A stretch of DNA of 58,218 nt from Butyricicoccus pullicaecorum (GTDB lineage: Bacteria; Bacillota; Clostridia; Oscillospirales; Butyricicoccaceae): the NCBI GenBank assembly GCA_018365995.1, contig JAGZIY010000015.1:1-58218 (forward strand), given 5' to 3'. Of the stretch, positions 24,498 through 33,020 are shown piece after piece (the stretch's first letter is position 1; each line of letters opens with the position of its first letter). Under the pieces are notes generated by a model. That model searched no databases. It was not told the DNA's origin and saw nothing but the letters and a program-made list of their open reading frames with translations. A program made the position numbers and the translations under genes.

Positions 24498-25877
24498 ATG
24501 AAGCACCCCCGCCTACTGTGCACACTGTTGACTGCCATACTCTCTATTTCCTGCCTGTCACATGCCTATGCGCTCACAGGAATCTCTCCTTGGGCAAAAT
24601 CCGATGTGCTGGCAGCCGGAACCGCCGGGCTGGCTCCCGATAAATTCGCTTCTCTAGATGCACGCACGCCCATATCCCGTGCCGAATTTTGTGCGGTTGC
24701 CCTCAATCTCTATGAAGCCGAGAGAAAAACAAAGATTCCGCGGACAAAAAAAGTGTATTTCAAGGATTGTAAAGACCCAGATGTCAATACCGCCTATGAA
24801 ATGAAGCTCGTTTCCGGACGTGACCAGAGCCATTTCGCCCCGAATGAGCCTGTCAGCCGGCAAGACCTCTGCGTGATCCTTGAAAATGTACGCACACGCT
24901 GCGAAGCGGACAAGCCCAAAATCACAGTCTCTGCCAAATCTTTTCCGGACGGTAAGGATTTACGCTCCTATGCCGTTTCTGCAACCGAAATCATGCTTTC
25001 AAGCGGAATCATAAGGGGGGTTGAAGTCACGCAGTCCCATGATCCGGAACGTTCCGGTCAAACGATTACCCTTTTGGAGCCGTTGGGTACAGCGACCCGT
25101 GAGCAGTCCCTCATTATGGCAAACCGTTTCTTAGATTCCTTTGATGCCAAGCCGCTCAAGCCTTCTGATACGATTACAGATGACACTGTTATGGGCACAA
25201 ACCCGCAAAACACAGACCAAGAGTCACAGACAGATGAAAAGACAGAATTTTTATCCAAACCAGAAAAGATAGAGCAGACAGAAAGCGCAACCCAAACAGA
25301 GCCAGATTTATCCGAAGAAAATGACCAGCTCTTGATTATGGGCGATCCGATTCCGGTTTCCGGTACGGTTTCCGAAAAAAAACTGTCTGTCTTTGGGGAA
25401 AACGGTGATTATTATACCACACAGGCAGAAGCCGAAGCCAACATGGTCGACATTACCGTCAAGGTATGGTCTCTGCTGTCCAGTGGACAGAAAACTCCTG
25501 CAACTCGAACCTTCAAAGTACATAAAGCGATTGCAGATGAAGTGCACGCTGTATTCGATGAAATTTTTGAGGGCGACGAAAAATTCCCAATCAAGGACGC
25601 CGGCGGCTACTCTTGGCGTACAAGCACACGCTCTGAGCACCGACAGGGAACAGCCATCGACCTCAACTATATGGAAAATATGGAATGTACCATTGATCAA
25701 AACGGCAAAGTCATCAAGGTAACAACTGGCTCCCACTGGACACCGATTCTTGATCCCTACTCCATTCCTGCCGGCGGAGATGTCGTGCGCGCATTTGCAG
25801 CACACGGATTTGCTTGGGGTGGTGATGCATGGACATCTAAACGAGATTACATGCACTTTTCTTACTTTGGTACATGA
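24498..25877 (+). CDS. Secreted SLH-like / M15 D-alanyl-D-alanine carboxypeptidase
   Basis: A 459-residue exported two-domain protein. A signal peptide (1-26, cleavage after AYA) leads an N-terminal part with S-layer-homology-like repeats (SPWAKSDVLAAGTAGL, ISRAEFCAVALNLYE, FKDCKDPDVNTAYEM, VSRQDLCVILENV). These usually bind secondary wall polymer. A low-complexity Glu/Thr/Gln linker (about 215-290) follows. The C-terminus is an M15 metallopeptidase with RTSTRSEHRQGTAIDLNY (His and Asp ligands) and DYMHFSYFG (His). It would act on cell-wall peptides at the surface. Confidence 0.88.
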   Translation: MKHPRLLCTLLTAILSISCLSHAYALTGISPWAKSDVLAAGTAGLAPDKFASLDARTPISRAEFCAVALNLYEAERKTKIPRTKKVYFKDCKDPDVNTAYEMKLVSGRDQSHFAPNEPVSRQDLCVILENVRTRCEADKPKITVSAKSFPDGKDLRSYAVSATEIMLSSGIIRGVEVTQSHDPERSGQTITLLEPLGTATREQSLIMANRFLDSFDAKPLKPSDTITDDTVMGTNPQNTDQESQTDEKTEFLSKPEKIEQTESATQTEPDLSEENDQLLIMGDPIPVSGTVSEKKLSVFGENGDYYTTQAEAEANMVDITVKVWSLLSSGQKTPATRTFKVHKAIADEVHAVFDEIFEGDEKFPIKDAGGYSWRTSTRSEHRQGTAIDLNYMENMECTIDQNGKVIKVTTGSHWTPILDPYSIPAGGDVVRAFAAHGFAWGGDAWTSKRDYMHFSYFGT

Positions 25878-26008
25878 CGCAGCCAATAGACAAGACCTCT
25901 CTTTACCGTGCTCCCGCTCTTCCCCATTCACAGATACTCCCTGTTTTTCCAAACCTTGCAGGCAAATAGAGTTGAATTTCTGCCAGTCTGCTTTTTTCAC
26001 TTTCCCGC

Positions 26009-26037
26009 TTGACTTTTAAAAAACGCACTACTATAAT
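26009..26037 (+). promoter_or_regulatory. Strong promoter of the MATE gene
   Basis: TTGACT (26009-26014), 17-bp spacer, TATAAT (26032-26037). It leaves a leader of about 120 nt before the start codon. Confidence 0.8.
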
Positions 26038-26060
26038 TAGGGTATCAAAAAACTTCATTT

Positions 26061-26073
26061 TCGGACTGTCCGA
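26061..26073 (+). promoter_or_regulatory. Palindrome in the MATE leader
   Basis: TCGGAC-T-GTCCGA, a perfect 6-bp dyad about 17-30 nt after the predicted start site. It is either an operator or the base of an RNA hairpin; a CGGATTCGACCG stretch further down (near 26130) adds symmetry. Confidence 0.4.
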
Positions 26074-26166
26074 ATCCAGACCGGCTTTCTTGTTTTGCCG
26101 CATCACCCAACTCTGTCGGATGCTCGGATTCGACCGTCCATTTCGCGCAAAACAGGGGGGATTCTT

Positions 26167-27522
26167 ATGGAAAAGGCAAATGAAAACAAAATGGGTACCA
26201 TGCCGGAGGGGCGGCTGATTCTCACCATGTCCTTTCCCATCATGCTGTCCATGCTCGTACAGGCGCTGTACAACATTGTAGACAGTGCCTTTGTTGCCCG
26301 AATCAGTGAAGATGCACTAACCGCAGTGACGCTTGCGTTTCCGGTACAGCTTTTGATGATTGCCGTGGCAACCGGTACCGGTGTCGGCATCAACGCGCTG
26401 CTATCCCGCCGTTTGGGCGAGAAAAAGCAGCGAGAGGCAGACGCAGTTGCCTCCAATGGCATTTTCTTATCTGTCTGTTTCTGGATATTGTTTGCTGTAC
26501 TCGGTCTGCTGTTCGGCCGATCGTTCATTGCACTGTTCACCAATATCCCTGCCGTAATTGAGATGGGAACCAGCTACGTAACGGTTGTTTCGGTCGCCTC
26601 CTGCGGTGTGTTTTTACTGTTCACAGCAGAACGGCTGATGCAGGCAACAGGCAACACAGTCTATCACATGATTACGCAGCTGATTGGTGCGGTGCTCAAC
26701 TGCGTGCTTGACCCTATTATGATTTTTGGTCTGCTGGGCTTTCCTGCCCTCGGCACCACAGGCGCAGCACTGGCCACAGTCCTTTCCCAAATCGTTGCCA
26801 TGGTGATTGGTTTTTTCATCAATGTTAAATTCAATCACGATGTCCATATCCATCTGCGCGGTTTTCGACCAGATGGAGCGATCCTGCGTGAAATCGTGCG
26901 CATCGGTCTGCCCGCTGCCTTACAGCAATCACTAATGAGCGTGCTCACCGTCGGTTTCAACCGTATTTTAATGCCGTTCTCGCAAACCGCTGTTGGTTTC
27001 TACGGCATTTACTACAAGCTGCAAAACTTTCTGTTCATGCCAATCTATGGTCTGAACAATGCGCTTATTCCTATGATTGGCTACAACTATGGTGCCAAAA
27101 AGCGCCGCCGCATTGAACGAATCACCCGTTACGCAATGCTTCTCGGGCTGGGCATTATGGTTGTTGGCACACTGTTGTTTGAAGCACTGCCCGTGCCGCT
27201 GCTCCGGCTGTTCGATGCCTCCGAAGCCATGATTGCCATTGGTATTCCCGGTATCCGTATCATCTCGACTTCATTCTGTCTGGCTGGTATCTCACTGATT
27301 CTTTCCGGCTGTATGCAGGGATTGGGACGCGGTAACGAATCGTTGTTTGTTGCTCTGCTGCGTCAGCTGATTGTGATTCTTCCGCTTGCAGCACTTCTGG
27401 CACGTTACAGCCTGTCAGCCGTTTGGCTTTCTTTCCCGCTGGCAGAAGCCGTCGGTCTGCTCGCCGCTGTGCTGCTGTATTACCGCGTACATCGTCAGCT
27501 TATCAGCAAGCTGCCCGAATAG
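26167..27522 (+). CDS. MATE family efflux transporter
   Basis: A 451-residue, 12-helix multidrug/toxic-compound exporter of the MATE (DinF/NorM) superfamily, driven by Na+ or H+. The N-terminal motif is GRLILTMSFPIMLSMLVQALY, followed by DSAFVARISEDALTAVTLAFP and TGTGVGINALLSRRLGEK; the second half repeats the fold (FNRILMPFSQTAVGFYGIYYK, NALIPMIGYNYGAKKRRRIE). The ATG at 26167 follows GGGGGGA by 5 nt. Substrates are unknown. The long leader carries a palindrome, suggesting regulation of expression. Confidence 0.93.
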   Translation: MEKANENKMGTMPEGRLILTMSFPIMLSMLVQALYNIVDSAFVARISEDALTAVTLAFPVQLLMIAVATGTGVGINALLSRRLGEKKQREADAVASNGIFLSVCFWILFAVLGLLFGRSFIALFTNIPAVIEMGTSYVTVVSVASCGVFLLFTAERLMQATGNTVYHMITQLIGAVLNCVLDPIMIFGLLGFPALGTTGAALATVLSQIVAMVIGFFINVKFNHDVHIHLRGFRPDGAILREIVRIGLPAALQQSLMSVLTVGFNRILMPFSQTAVGFYGIYYKLQNFLFMPIYGLNNALIPMIGYNYGAKKRRRIERITRYAMLLGLGIMVVGTLLFEALPVPLLRLFDASEAMIAIGIPGIRIISTSFCLAGISLILSGCMQGLGRGNESLFVALLRQLIVILPLAALLARYSLSAVWLSFPLAEAVGLLAAVLLYYRVHRQLISKLPE

Positions 27523-27595
27523 CTAGCTGTATCTATCTGGACATGAAACCGCCGCAGTGGTGGTTTGTCCCCACAGGGTGAACTTTTACATAACC

Positions 27596-27639
27596 AAAAA
27601 CCGCCTGTTCGAATATGGCTGTCCGAACAGGCGGTTTTC
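27596..27639 (+). terminator. Terminator after the MATE gene
   Basis: AAAACCGCCTGTTCG...CGAACAGGCGGTTTT, a 15-bp perfect stem. Confidence 0.93.
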
Positions 27640-27690
27640 TATTGATAATCGAGGGTGCTTTTCATCTTATATTCTTTCGGAAATCCATTC

Positions 27691-27717
27691 AAAAAGGACG
27701 CAATCCGCGTCCTTTTT
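27691..27717 (-). terminator. Terminator after rubredoxin
   Basis: AAAAAGGACGC-aatcc-GCGTCCTTTTT; on the minus strand the T-run follows the stem. The gap 27640-27799 is otherwise empty. Confidence 0.85.
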
Positions 27718-27799
27718 GATGCAAAATAAAAGATGGAAATAGGAATTTCAGATAGAATCATGAAAAGGTAAATCTTATTGTAAAATCGTGGATTGAAAC

Positions 27800-27961
27800 T
27801 TAGTCCATCTTAGAGAAGGACTCCTTGCCCACACCACACAGCGGACAAACAAAATCTGCCGGCAGCGCGTCCCATGTCGTACCAGCTGCTACGCCGTTGT
27901 CTGCGTCACCAATTGCTTCATCATAAACATATCCACAGATATCACATACATACTTGTTCAT
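27800..27961 (-). CDS. Rubredoxin
   Basis: A 53-residue one-iron electron carrier. The two Cys knuckles YVCDICGYVYDEAIGD (near residues 4-19) and FVCPLCGVGKESFSKMD (C-terminus) bind Fe(Cys)4, with the usual NGVAAGTTWDALP loop between them. The ATG has AAGGAG 8 nt upstream. In anaerobes it passes electrons to rubrerythrin, superoxide reductase or flavodiiron proteins for O2 defence; none of these is in the window, but the hemerythrin at 17106 belongs to the same theme. Two promoters lie upstream (28062-28090 and 28150-28179). Confidence 0.97.
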   Translation of the reverse strand: MNKYVCDICGYVYDEAIGDADNGVAAGTTWDALPADFVCPLCGVGKESFSKMD

Positions 27962-28061
27962 TTCAACTTCTCCTTATGGCAAGAAAATTATCATATTTTG
28001 TCTTTTAGAAGAGAGGGAAATGCGATTTTTCTATCACTTTGTATTCCCTTTCTGTGTTTTT

Positions 28062-28090
28062 ATTATACCGTCTTTTTCTTGACTTTGCAA
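28062..28090 (-). promoter_or_regulatory. Promoter of rubredoxin (proximal)
   Basis: Minus strand: TTGCAA (28090-28085), 17-bp spacer, TATAAT (28067-28062). Confidence 0.65.
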
Positions 28091-28149
28091 GTCCTTCTCC
28101 TCTTTTTCATACCTAATTTATATGTAATTCTCCTGACCTTTTCAGACAT

Positions 28150-28179
28150 ATTATACAAAATTAGTATACGTTCCGTCAA
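28150..28179 (-). promoter_or_regulatory. Promoter of rubredoxin (distal)
   Basis: Minus strand: TTGACG (28179-28174) overlaps the cysK stop codon; 18-bp spacer, TATAAT (28155-28150). Confidence 0.6.
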
Positions 28180-29111
28180 TCTGTATCAAAAATACCTGTA
28201 CTGAGATAACGGTCTCCTGTATCTGGTAAAATCACAACAATTGTCTTTCCTTCATATTCCGGACGTTTTGCCAAGTCAATCGCAGCGCTGACTGCCGCAC
28301 CTCCAGAAATTCCCACCAACAGTCCCTCTTTTCTGGCAAGCTCACGAGCAAAGGCGACTGCATCCTCAAACTTTGCTGTAAAAATTTCATTATAAATACT
28401 CCGATCCAGCGTTTGTGGTACAAAGTTTGCACCGATTCCCTGAATTTTATGCGGACCTGCTTTCCCCTCTGAGAGCAGGGGGGAATCCGCCGGTTCTACC
28501 GCCATAATATGCAAATTGGGCTTTCGTTCCTTCAGATATCTTCCTGCACCGCTGATGGTGCCGCCCGTTCCAATCCCGGCAACAAAGGCGTCCACCTGTC
28601 CGTCGGTATCCTGCCAGATTTCCGGGCCTGTGGTCTTATAATGTGCTGCCGGATTTGCGGGATTGTCAAACTGCCCTGCGAGGATACTGCCCGCAATTTC
28701 CTTATGCAGTGCCTGTGCCTGCTCCACAGCACCCTGCATTCCCTTCGCTCCCGATGTCAGCACAATTTCCGCACCATATGCAGCAATCAAGCGGCGGCGT
28801 TCCAGTGACATGGTTTCGGGCATGGTCAAAATCACACGATATCCCCGCGGGACAGCGACCGATGCCAATCCAATTCCAGTATTGCCGGAAGTCGGCTCGA
28901 TAATTGTGCCACCCGGCTTCAGTTGTCCCGTGCGCTCTGCCTCTTCAATCATATTACGCGCCGCTCGGTCTTTAGCAGACCCCGCCGGATTCATACATTC
29001 CAACTTTGCCAAAACACGTGCAGGTACGTCATGCGCCTTGCAGACTGCATGCAGTGCAACCAACGGGGTACTGCCAATCAAATCAGAAGCACGTGCAAAA
29101 ATCCTTGCCAT
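28176..29111 (-). CDS. cysK: Cysteine synthase (O-acetylserine sulfhydrylase)
   Basis: A PLP enzyme joining O-acetylserine and sulfide to make cysteine. The 311-residue fold-type II protein has LECMNPAGSAKDRAA (PLP Lys in SAKDR, near residue 45), the substrate loop EPTSGNTGIGLA and the phosphate loop GIGTGGTISGAG. ILPDTGDRYLSTGIFD is at the C-terminus. It starts 12 nt after the metY stop, so the two form a sulfur-assimilation operon behind the promoter at 30570-30598. No cysE is adjacent. Confidence 0.96.
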   Translation of the reverse strand: MARIFARASDLIGSTPLVALHAVCKAHDVPARVLAKLECMNPAGSAKDRAARNMIEEAERTGQLKPGGTIIEPTSGNTGIGLASVAVPRGYRVILTMPETMSLERRRLIAAYGAEIVLTSGAKGMQGAVEQAQALHKEIAGSILAGQFDNPANPAAHYKTTGPEIWQDTDGQVDAFVAGIGTGGTISGAGRYLKERKPNLHIMAVEPADSPLLSEGKAGPHKIQGIGANFVPQTLDRSIYNEIFTAKFEDAVAFARELARKEGLLVGISGGAAVSAAIDLAKRPEYEGKTIVVILPDTGDRYLSTGIFDTD

Positions 29112-29123
29112 GTTTTTTCCTCC

Positions 29124-30407
29124 TCAATACTCCAGTGCTTGCTTCAAATCTTCTAAGATATCTTCGATATGCTCAAGTCCAATGGACAAGCGCACAGTAC
29201 CGGAACGAATCCCTGCTGCTTCCTGTTCCTCTTGATTCATCTGCGCATGCGTTGTTGATGCAGGGTGAATCACCAGAGATTTTGCATCTGCTACATTGGC
29301 GAGCAGAGAAAATAACTGCAAACGATCAATAAACCGCTGTGCTGCCTGTGCACCACCAACAATTTCTATCGTAAAAATAGAGCCCGCGCCCTTTAAAAAA
29401 TAGCTTTGATACAAATCATGCGTCGGACTGTCCGGCAAAGACGGGTGGTGTACTGCTTCGATGGCAGGGTGCTCATTCAAAAACTGGACTGCACGTAGGG
29501 CATTTTGTACGTGGCGTTCCACACGCAGCGATAAAGTTTCCAAGCCCTGCAATAACAGAAACGCATCAAACGGAGACAAAACCGCTCCCGTATCCCGCAG
29601 TAAGACTGCGCGGATTCTGGTACAGAATGCCGCCGCACCACAAGCATCTGTAAAACACACTCCATGATAGCTTGCATCCGGCTCAGAAAGCTGTGGAAAT
29701 TTTCCAGATGCCTTCCAATCAAAGGTGCCGCTTTCCACAATCACACCGCCCAGTGTTGTGCCATGTCCTCCCAAAAATTTGGTGGCAGAATGTACTACAA
29801 TATCTGCACCGTGTGCAATCGGACGAATCAGGTACGGCGTTGCAAACGTATTATCCACAACAAGGGGAATATGATGCCGATGTGCAATCTGTGAAAGCGC
29901 ATCGAGATCAATGACATCACTGTTGGGATTGCTGAGTGTTTCTACAAAGATTGCTTTTGTATTAGGTCGGATTGCGGCTTCAAAAGACTCGGTCAGCGGG
30001 TCAACAAAGGTCGTAGTCACTCCCTGCTGTGGAAATGTATGCTGCAATAGGTTATAGGAACCACCATAAATCGTGCGCTGTGCCACAATATGATCGCCGG
30101 CACGCACCAGATTCTGCAAGGCGTAGGTGATTGCCGCCGCACCAGAAGCAAGTGCCAACGCCGCTGCACCGCCCTCCAACGCCGCAATCCGCGCTTCCAA
30201 TGCTGCCGTTGTGGGATTTGTCAAGCGACTGTAAATATTTCCAGCATTACGCAAGGCAAACCGATCTGCTGCCTGCTGGGCGGAGTCAAACACGTATGCT
30301 GCTGTCTGATAAATCGGAACTGCACGTGCACCAGTTGCTGGATCTGGCTGCTCCTGTCCGGCGTGCAGCTGAAGGGTCTCAAATCGGTAAGTTCTGTTTG
30401 TATCCAT
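29124..30407 (-). CDS. metY: O-acetylhomoserine sulfhydrylase (aminocarboxypropyltransferase)
   Basis: Makes homocysteine from O-acetyl-L-homoserine and sulfide; a PLP Cys/Met-metabolism enzyme. The 427-residue length and TYRFETLQLHAGQEQPDPAT start are typical of MetY rather than MetB/MetC. It has YSRLTNPTTAALEARIAALE, EGGAAALALASGAAAI and VVHSATKFLGGHGTTLGG (Lys in SATK binds PLP). The C-terminus is RLSIGLEHIEDILEDL. The ATG at 30407 follows GGAGA. In-frame codons upstream belong to the leader, where a small ORF (30457-30513) is likely. cysK follows 12 nt downstream. Confidence 0.95.
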   Translation of the reverse strand: MDTNRTYRFETLQLHAGQEQPDPATGARAVPIYQTAAYVFDSAQQAADRFALRNAGNIYSRLTNPTTAALEARIAALEGGAAALALASGAAAITYALQNLVRAGDHIVAQRTIYGGSYNLLQHTFPQQGVTTTFVDPLTESFEAAIRPNTKAIFVETLSNPNSDVIDLDALSQIAHRHHIPLVVDNTFATPYLIRPIAHGADIVVHSATKFLGGHGTTLGGVIVESGTFDWKASGKFPQLSEPDASYHGVCFTDACGAAAFCTRIRAVLLRDTGAVLSPFDAFLLLQGLETLSLRVERHVQNALRAVQFLNEHPAIEAVHHPSLPDSPTHDLYQSYFLKGAGSIFTIEIVGGAQAAQRFIDRLQLFSLLANVADAKSLVIHPASTTHAQMNQEEQEAAGIRSGTVRLSIGLEHIEDILEDLKQALEY

Positions 30408-30456
30408 TATAATGTTCTCCTTTGTATGTGGTGTATTGATGATAAACTCAGATACA

Positions 30457-30513
30457 TCACATTCGTCCGCAGCGCCAACCAGCGCGCAGAAGGATCGGAA
30501 ATACATAGCGCAT
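30457..30513 (-). CDS. Possible 18-residue leader peptide of metY-cysK
   Basis: An ATG with GGGTGG 7 nt upstream opens MRYVFPILLRAGWRCGRM and stops at TGA, 49 nt before the metY start. It lies in the leader transcribed from 30570-30598. It contains hydrophobic residues, Trp, Arg and one Cys. It may be a uORF governing metY; it could also be chance, since 18 codons are short. Confidence 0.45.
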   Translation of the reverse strand: MRYVFPILLRAGWRCGRM

Positions 30514-30569
30514 ACGCAGTCCACCCTTTCTCAAATACCTAGTTCTTTTATATGTTTCTTTGATTCTGT

Positions 30570-30598
30570 ATTTTAACAAGCAAAAGCGTCCTTGTCAA
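30570..30598 (-). promoter_or_regulatory. Promoter of metY-cysK
   Basis: Minus strand: TTGACA (30598-30593), 17-bp spacer, TAAAAT (30575-30570), a near-consensus sigma-A promoter. The leader before metY is about 155 nt. I find no SAM riboswitch core or T-box in it. Confidence 0.8.
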
Positions 30599-30667
30599 TA
30601 ACAAAATGCCCAAAAATAATTTCATCATTTCATTTATATTTCACATCGCTTTTTACTTACCCCAATA

Positions 30668-30697
30668 TTGACAGTGCCACAATCAAAATTTTATACT
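30668..30697 (+). promoter_or_regulatory. Promoter of the hypothetical membrane protein gene
   Basis: TTGACA (30668-30673), 18-bp spacer, TATACT (30692-30697). Confidence 0.7.
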
Positions 30698-30754
30698 ATG
30701 CTTATAAAATTTAAGGGTGTAAAGGAGTGAGACAATCTGAACAAGTCCAAAAAA

Positions 30755-31198
30755 GTGTTCCTGTATATCTCCGCTTATTTCGCTCTCATGGCTGTGATTT
30801 GCTATCTGCATATCCTTCAGAATTCTTTTCCCAACATCATCACAGCCGGTTTCGTCACGATATTGGCTTGTATCCCCATCGCAGCGGAAGCGTCCAAACT
30901 TCATTATCGCGTCATAGATTTCTTACAATTTATCAATAAAAATCTGCTTTTCTACATCATATTTTTTGCCTGCTTTTTGTTTGTCAGAGAAAATCTTACA
31001 GCTTTTAATCATTATATTTATTTTTTATGGTGGACGATACGTCTGCCCGAAACAGTGACCTCTATTTGCATCACATTCTATATCGAGCAGCTGTTCTGCT
31101 GTCTCACGGCACTGTTTTTCTGGCTGTGCTGCTTTACGTACCTGCTGCTCCTGTTCCGAGGAGAAAAGAATATCTCATCTCAAATTGCAGCCATATAA
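30755..31198 (+). CDS. Hypothetical polytopic membrane protein
   Basis: A 147-residue very hydrophobic protein with four to five predicted membrane helices and many Phe, Cys and Tyr. The family is not recognised. Start doubt: AAAGGAG at 30721 points to a CTG at 30737 (9 nt away), which would add NKSKKV, a natural basic leader before the first helix; the GTG at 30755 has no SD at proper distance. It is flanked by a promoter (30668-30697) and a terminator (31216-31252), so it is a single-gene unit. Confidence 0.65.
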   Translation: MFLYISAYFALMAVICYLHILQNSFPNIITAGFVTILACIPIAAEASKLHYRVIDFLQFINKNLLFYIIFFACFLFVRENLTAFNHYIYFLWWTIRLPETVTSICITFYIEQLFCCLTALFFWLCCFTYLLLLFRGEKNISSQIAAI

Positions 31199-31215
31199 TC
31201 AAAAAATATGAAGAT

Positions 31216-31252
31216 AAAAATGGTGCCAGAATCAACTCTGGCACCATTTTTT
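31216..31252. terminator. Bidirectional terminator
   Basis: AAAAATGGTGCCAGA-atcaac-TCTGGCACCATTTTTT. It ends the membrane protein gene and the convergent groEL operon. The stem core TGGTGCC/GGCACCA recurs at 40195-40239. Confidence 0.93.
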
Positions 31253-31295
31253 ATCTGCATTAGACGGGACACAATCCGAGCCCTACAAAATTTGA

Positions 31296-32921
31296 TTATA
31301 CAAATGGGCTCCGACCCGCAGCCATCTGCGCACGCAGCCATGCTTCGTCCTTTGGATCGATCACGTTCGCCTCGGTCGTGAGGAATACCGCTGCCATGGA
31401 CGCCGCATTTTCCAGCGCCAGACGAACAACCTTTGCCGGATCGACGATGCCTGCTTGAATCATATCCACATATTCTCCCGTGGTTACGTCCATGCCAAAG
31501 CCGATACCGCGTGTTGTAGCTTCTGCCGCCACAACAGCACTGTCCAAGCCTGCATTTTCCACAATCTGACGGAATGGTGCATACAGCGCACGTGCAACGA
31601 TTTGCGCACCCACACGCTCGTCCCCCTCACGCGTATCGGCATAAGCTTGCACTGCCGGAATCGCATTGCAGAATGCGACACCGCCGCCAGCTACAATGCC
31701 CTCTGCCATTGCAGCACGCACTGCATGCATCGCATTTTCCAGCCGCGCCTTTTTATCCTTCAGCTCCAGCTCCGAAGCCGCGCCCAGCCGGATAACCGCC
31801 ACACCACCGGCGAGTTTGCCCAGCCGCTCACGTGCACGGTCTACTGCAAACTCATCTTTTGCATCTGCTAACTGACGGCGCAGCTTCTCGATTTCTGTCT
31901 GGATTGCCTCTTTGTCACCCGCACCACCAACAATGACTGTGCGATCCTTGCTGATGGTGACTTTTTCTGCACGACCTAACATATCCATTGTTGCATCACG
32001 CAGAATAAAGCCGGTCTCCTCACGCACCACCGTTGCACCAGTCAGCAGCGCCAGTTCATCGACCAACGCCTTTTTACGGTCACCGAAGCCCGGCGCACGC
32101 ACTGCCGCTACCTCGACCGTACCCTGCATCTTATTGATGATGAGCGCCTTGAGTGCCTCACCAGACACATCTTCTGCCACAATGACCAACCGTCCACGGC
32201 TTTGTGCCACCTGATCCAAAATCGGCAAAATATCCTGCAAATCTGTGATCTTCTTATCGGTAAACAATAGATACGGCTCGTCCATTTCGACTATCATCTT
32301 TTCCGAATCGGTTACCATATATCCTGAAAGATATCCCTTGTCAAACTGGCTTCCCTTGACGATTTCGAAGCGTGTCTCCATAGTTTTGGATTCCTCCACA
32401 GTGATTACACCGTCCTGCCCGACCTGCTCCATAATATCGCCCAGCATTTGTCCAGTCTGTGAGTCCGCGCCCGAAATAGACGCGACCTGTACGATATCTT
32501 CTTTTTTCTCCAACTGATATGCGCTCTCGCGGACTGACTGTACCGCCGCGTCCACTGCGCCATGAATACCGCGCCGCAAACTCATAGGATCTGCGCCAGC
32601 TGCCATATTTTTGATTCCCTCGCAGATGATTGCCTGCGTCAGCAAAATCGCTGTCGTTGTACCGTCCCCAACCTCGTCCTTGATTTTGGTTGCGACCTCT
32701 GTGAGCATCTGTGCGCCCAGATTTTCCGAAATATCGCTCAGTTCAAAGTCTCGGGTCACGCCCGAAGCCTCATTGGTAATGACCGGCTTGCCGCCAATCC
32801 CACTTACCAATACATTGCGACCCTGTGGACCAATTGTTGTCTTAACTGCATCGGCCAACTGGTCCATACCGTTTTGCAGCCGCGTTCTGGCGTCCTCGCC
32901 ATAGTACAAATCTCTTGCCAT
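31296..32921 (-). CDS. Chaperonin GroEL paralogue (no groES nearby)
   Basis: A 541-residue 60-kDa chaperonin. ATPase motifs are intact: TTIGPQGRNVL, VGDGTTTAILL (Asp of the GDGTTT motif) and EGIVAGGGVAF; the apical domain has KGYLSGYMV and RAPGFGDRKKAL. The C-terminus ends RAQMAAGRSPFV without the Gly-Gly-Met tail of housekeeping GroEL, and no groES is adjacent. It lies 99 nt after the CaiT-like gene on the same strand with no terminator seen between, so it may be the last gene of the CoA/betaine operon. It is probably a second, specialised GroEL. Confidence 0.93.
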   Translation of the reverse strand: MARDLYYGEDARTRLQNGMDQLADAVKTTIGPQGRNVLVSGIGGKPVITNEASGVTRDFELSDISENLGAQMLTEVATKIKDEVGDGTTTAILLTQAIICEGIKNMAAGADPMSLRRGIHGAVDAAVQSVRESAYQLEKKEDIVQVASISGADSQTGQMLGDIMEQVGQDGVITVEESKTMETRFEIVKGSQFDKGYLSGYMVTDSEKMIVEMDEPYLLFTDKKITDLQDILPILDQVAQSRGRLVIVAEDVSGEALKALIINKMQGTVEVAAVRAPGFGDRKKALVDELALLTGATVVREETGFILRDATMDMLGRAEKVTISKDRTVIVGGAGDKEAIQTEIEKLRRQLADAKDEFAVDRARERLGKLAGGVAVIRLGAASELELKDKKARLENAMHAVRAAMAEGIVAGGGVAFCNAIPAVQAYADTREGDERVGAQIVARALYAPFRQIVENAGLDSAVVAAEATTRGIGFGMDVTTGEYVDMIQAGIVDPAKVVRLALENAASMAAVFLTTEANVIDPKDEAWLRAQMAAGRSPFV

Positions 32922-33020
32922 TGTGTTTTTGCATCTCCCTGACAACTATCAGCAAATAGGCACGCAGCAAGAACTGCCGCATGCCCATTGACCGATGAAG
33001 TATAAGTGCTGTGAAACGGA

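Noticed and set aside
27788..27799. GTGGATTGAAAC, the 3' end of many CRISPR repeats
   Set aside because: It occurs once, with no repeated units, spacers or cas genes nearby.
30407..30600. SAM riboswitch or T-box before metY
   Set aside because: Neither the SAM-I core nor a T-box sequence (TGGNACCGCG-like) is present.
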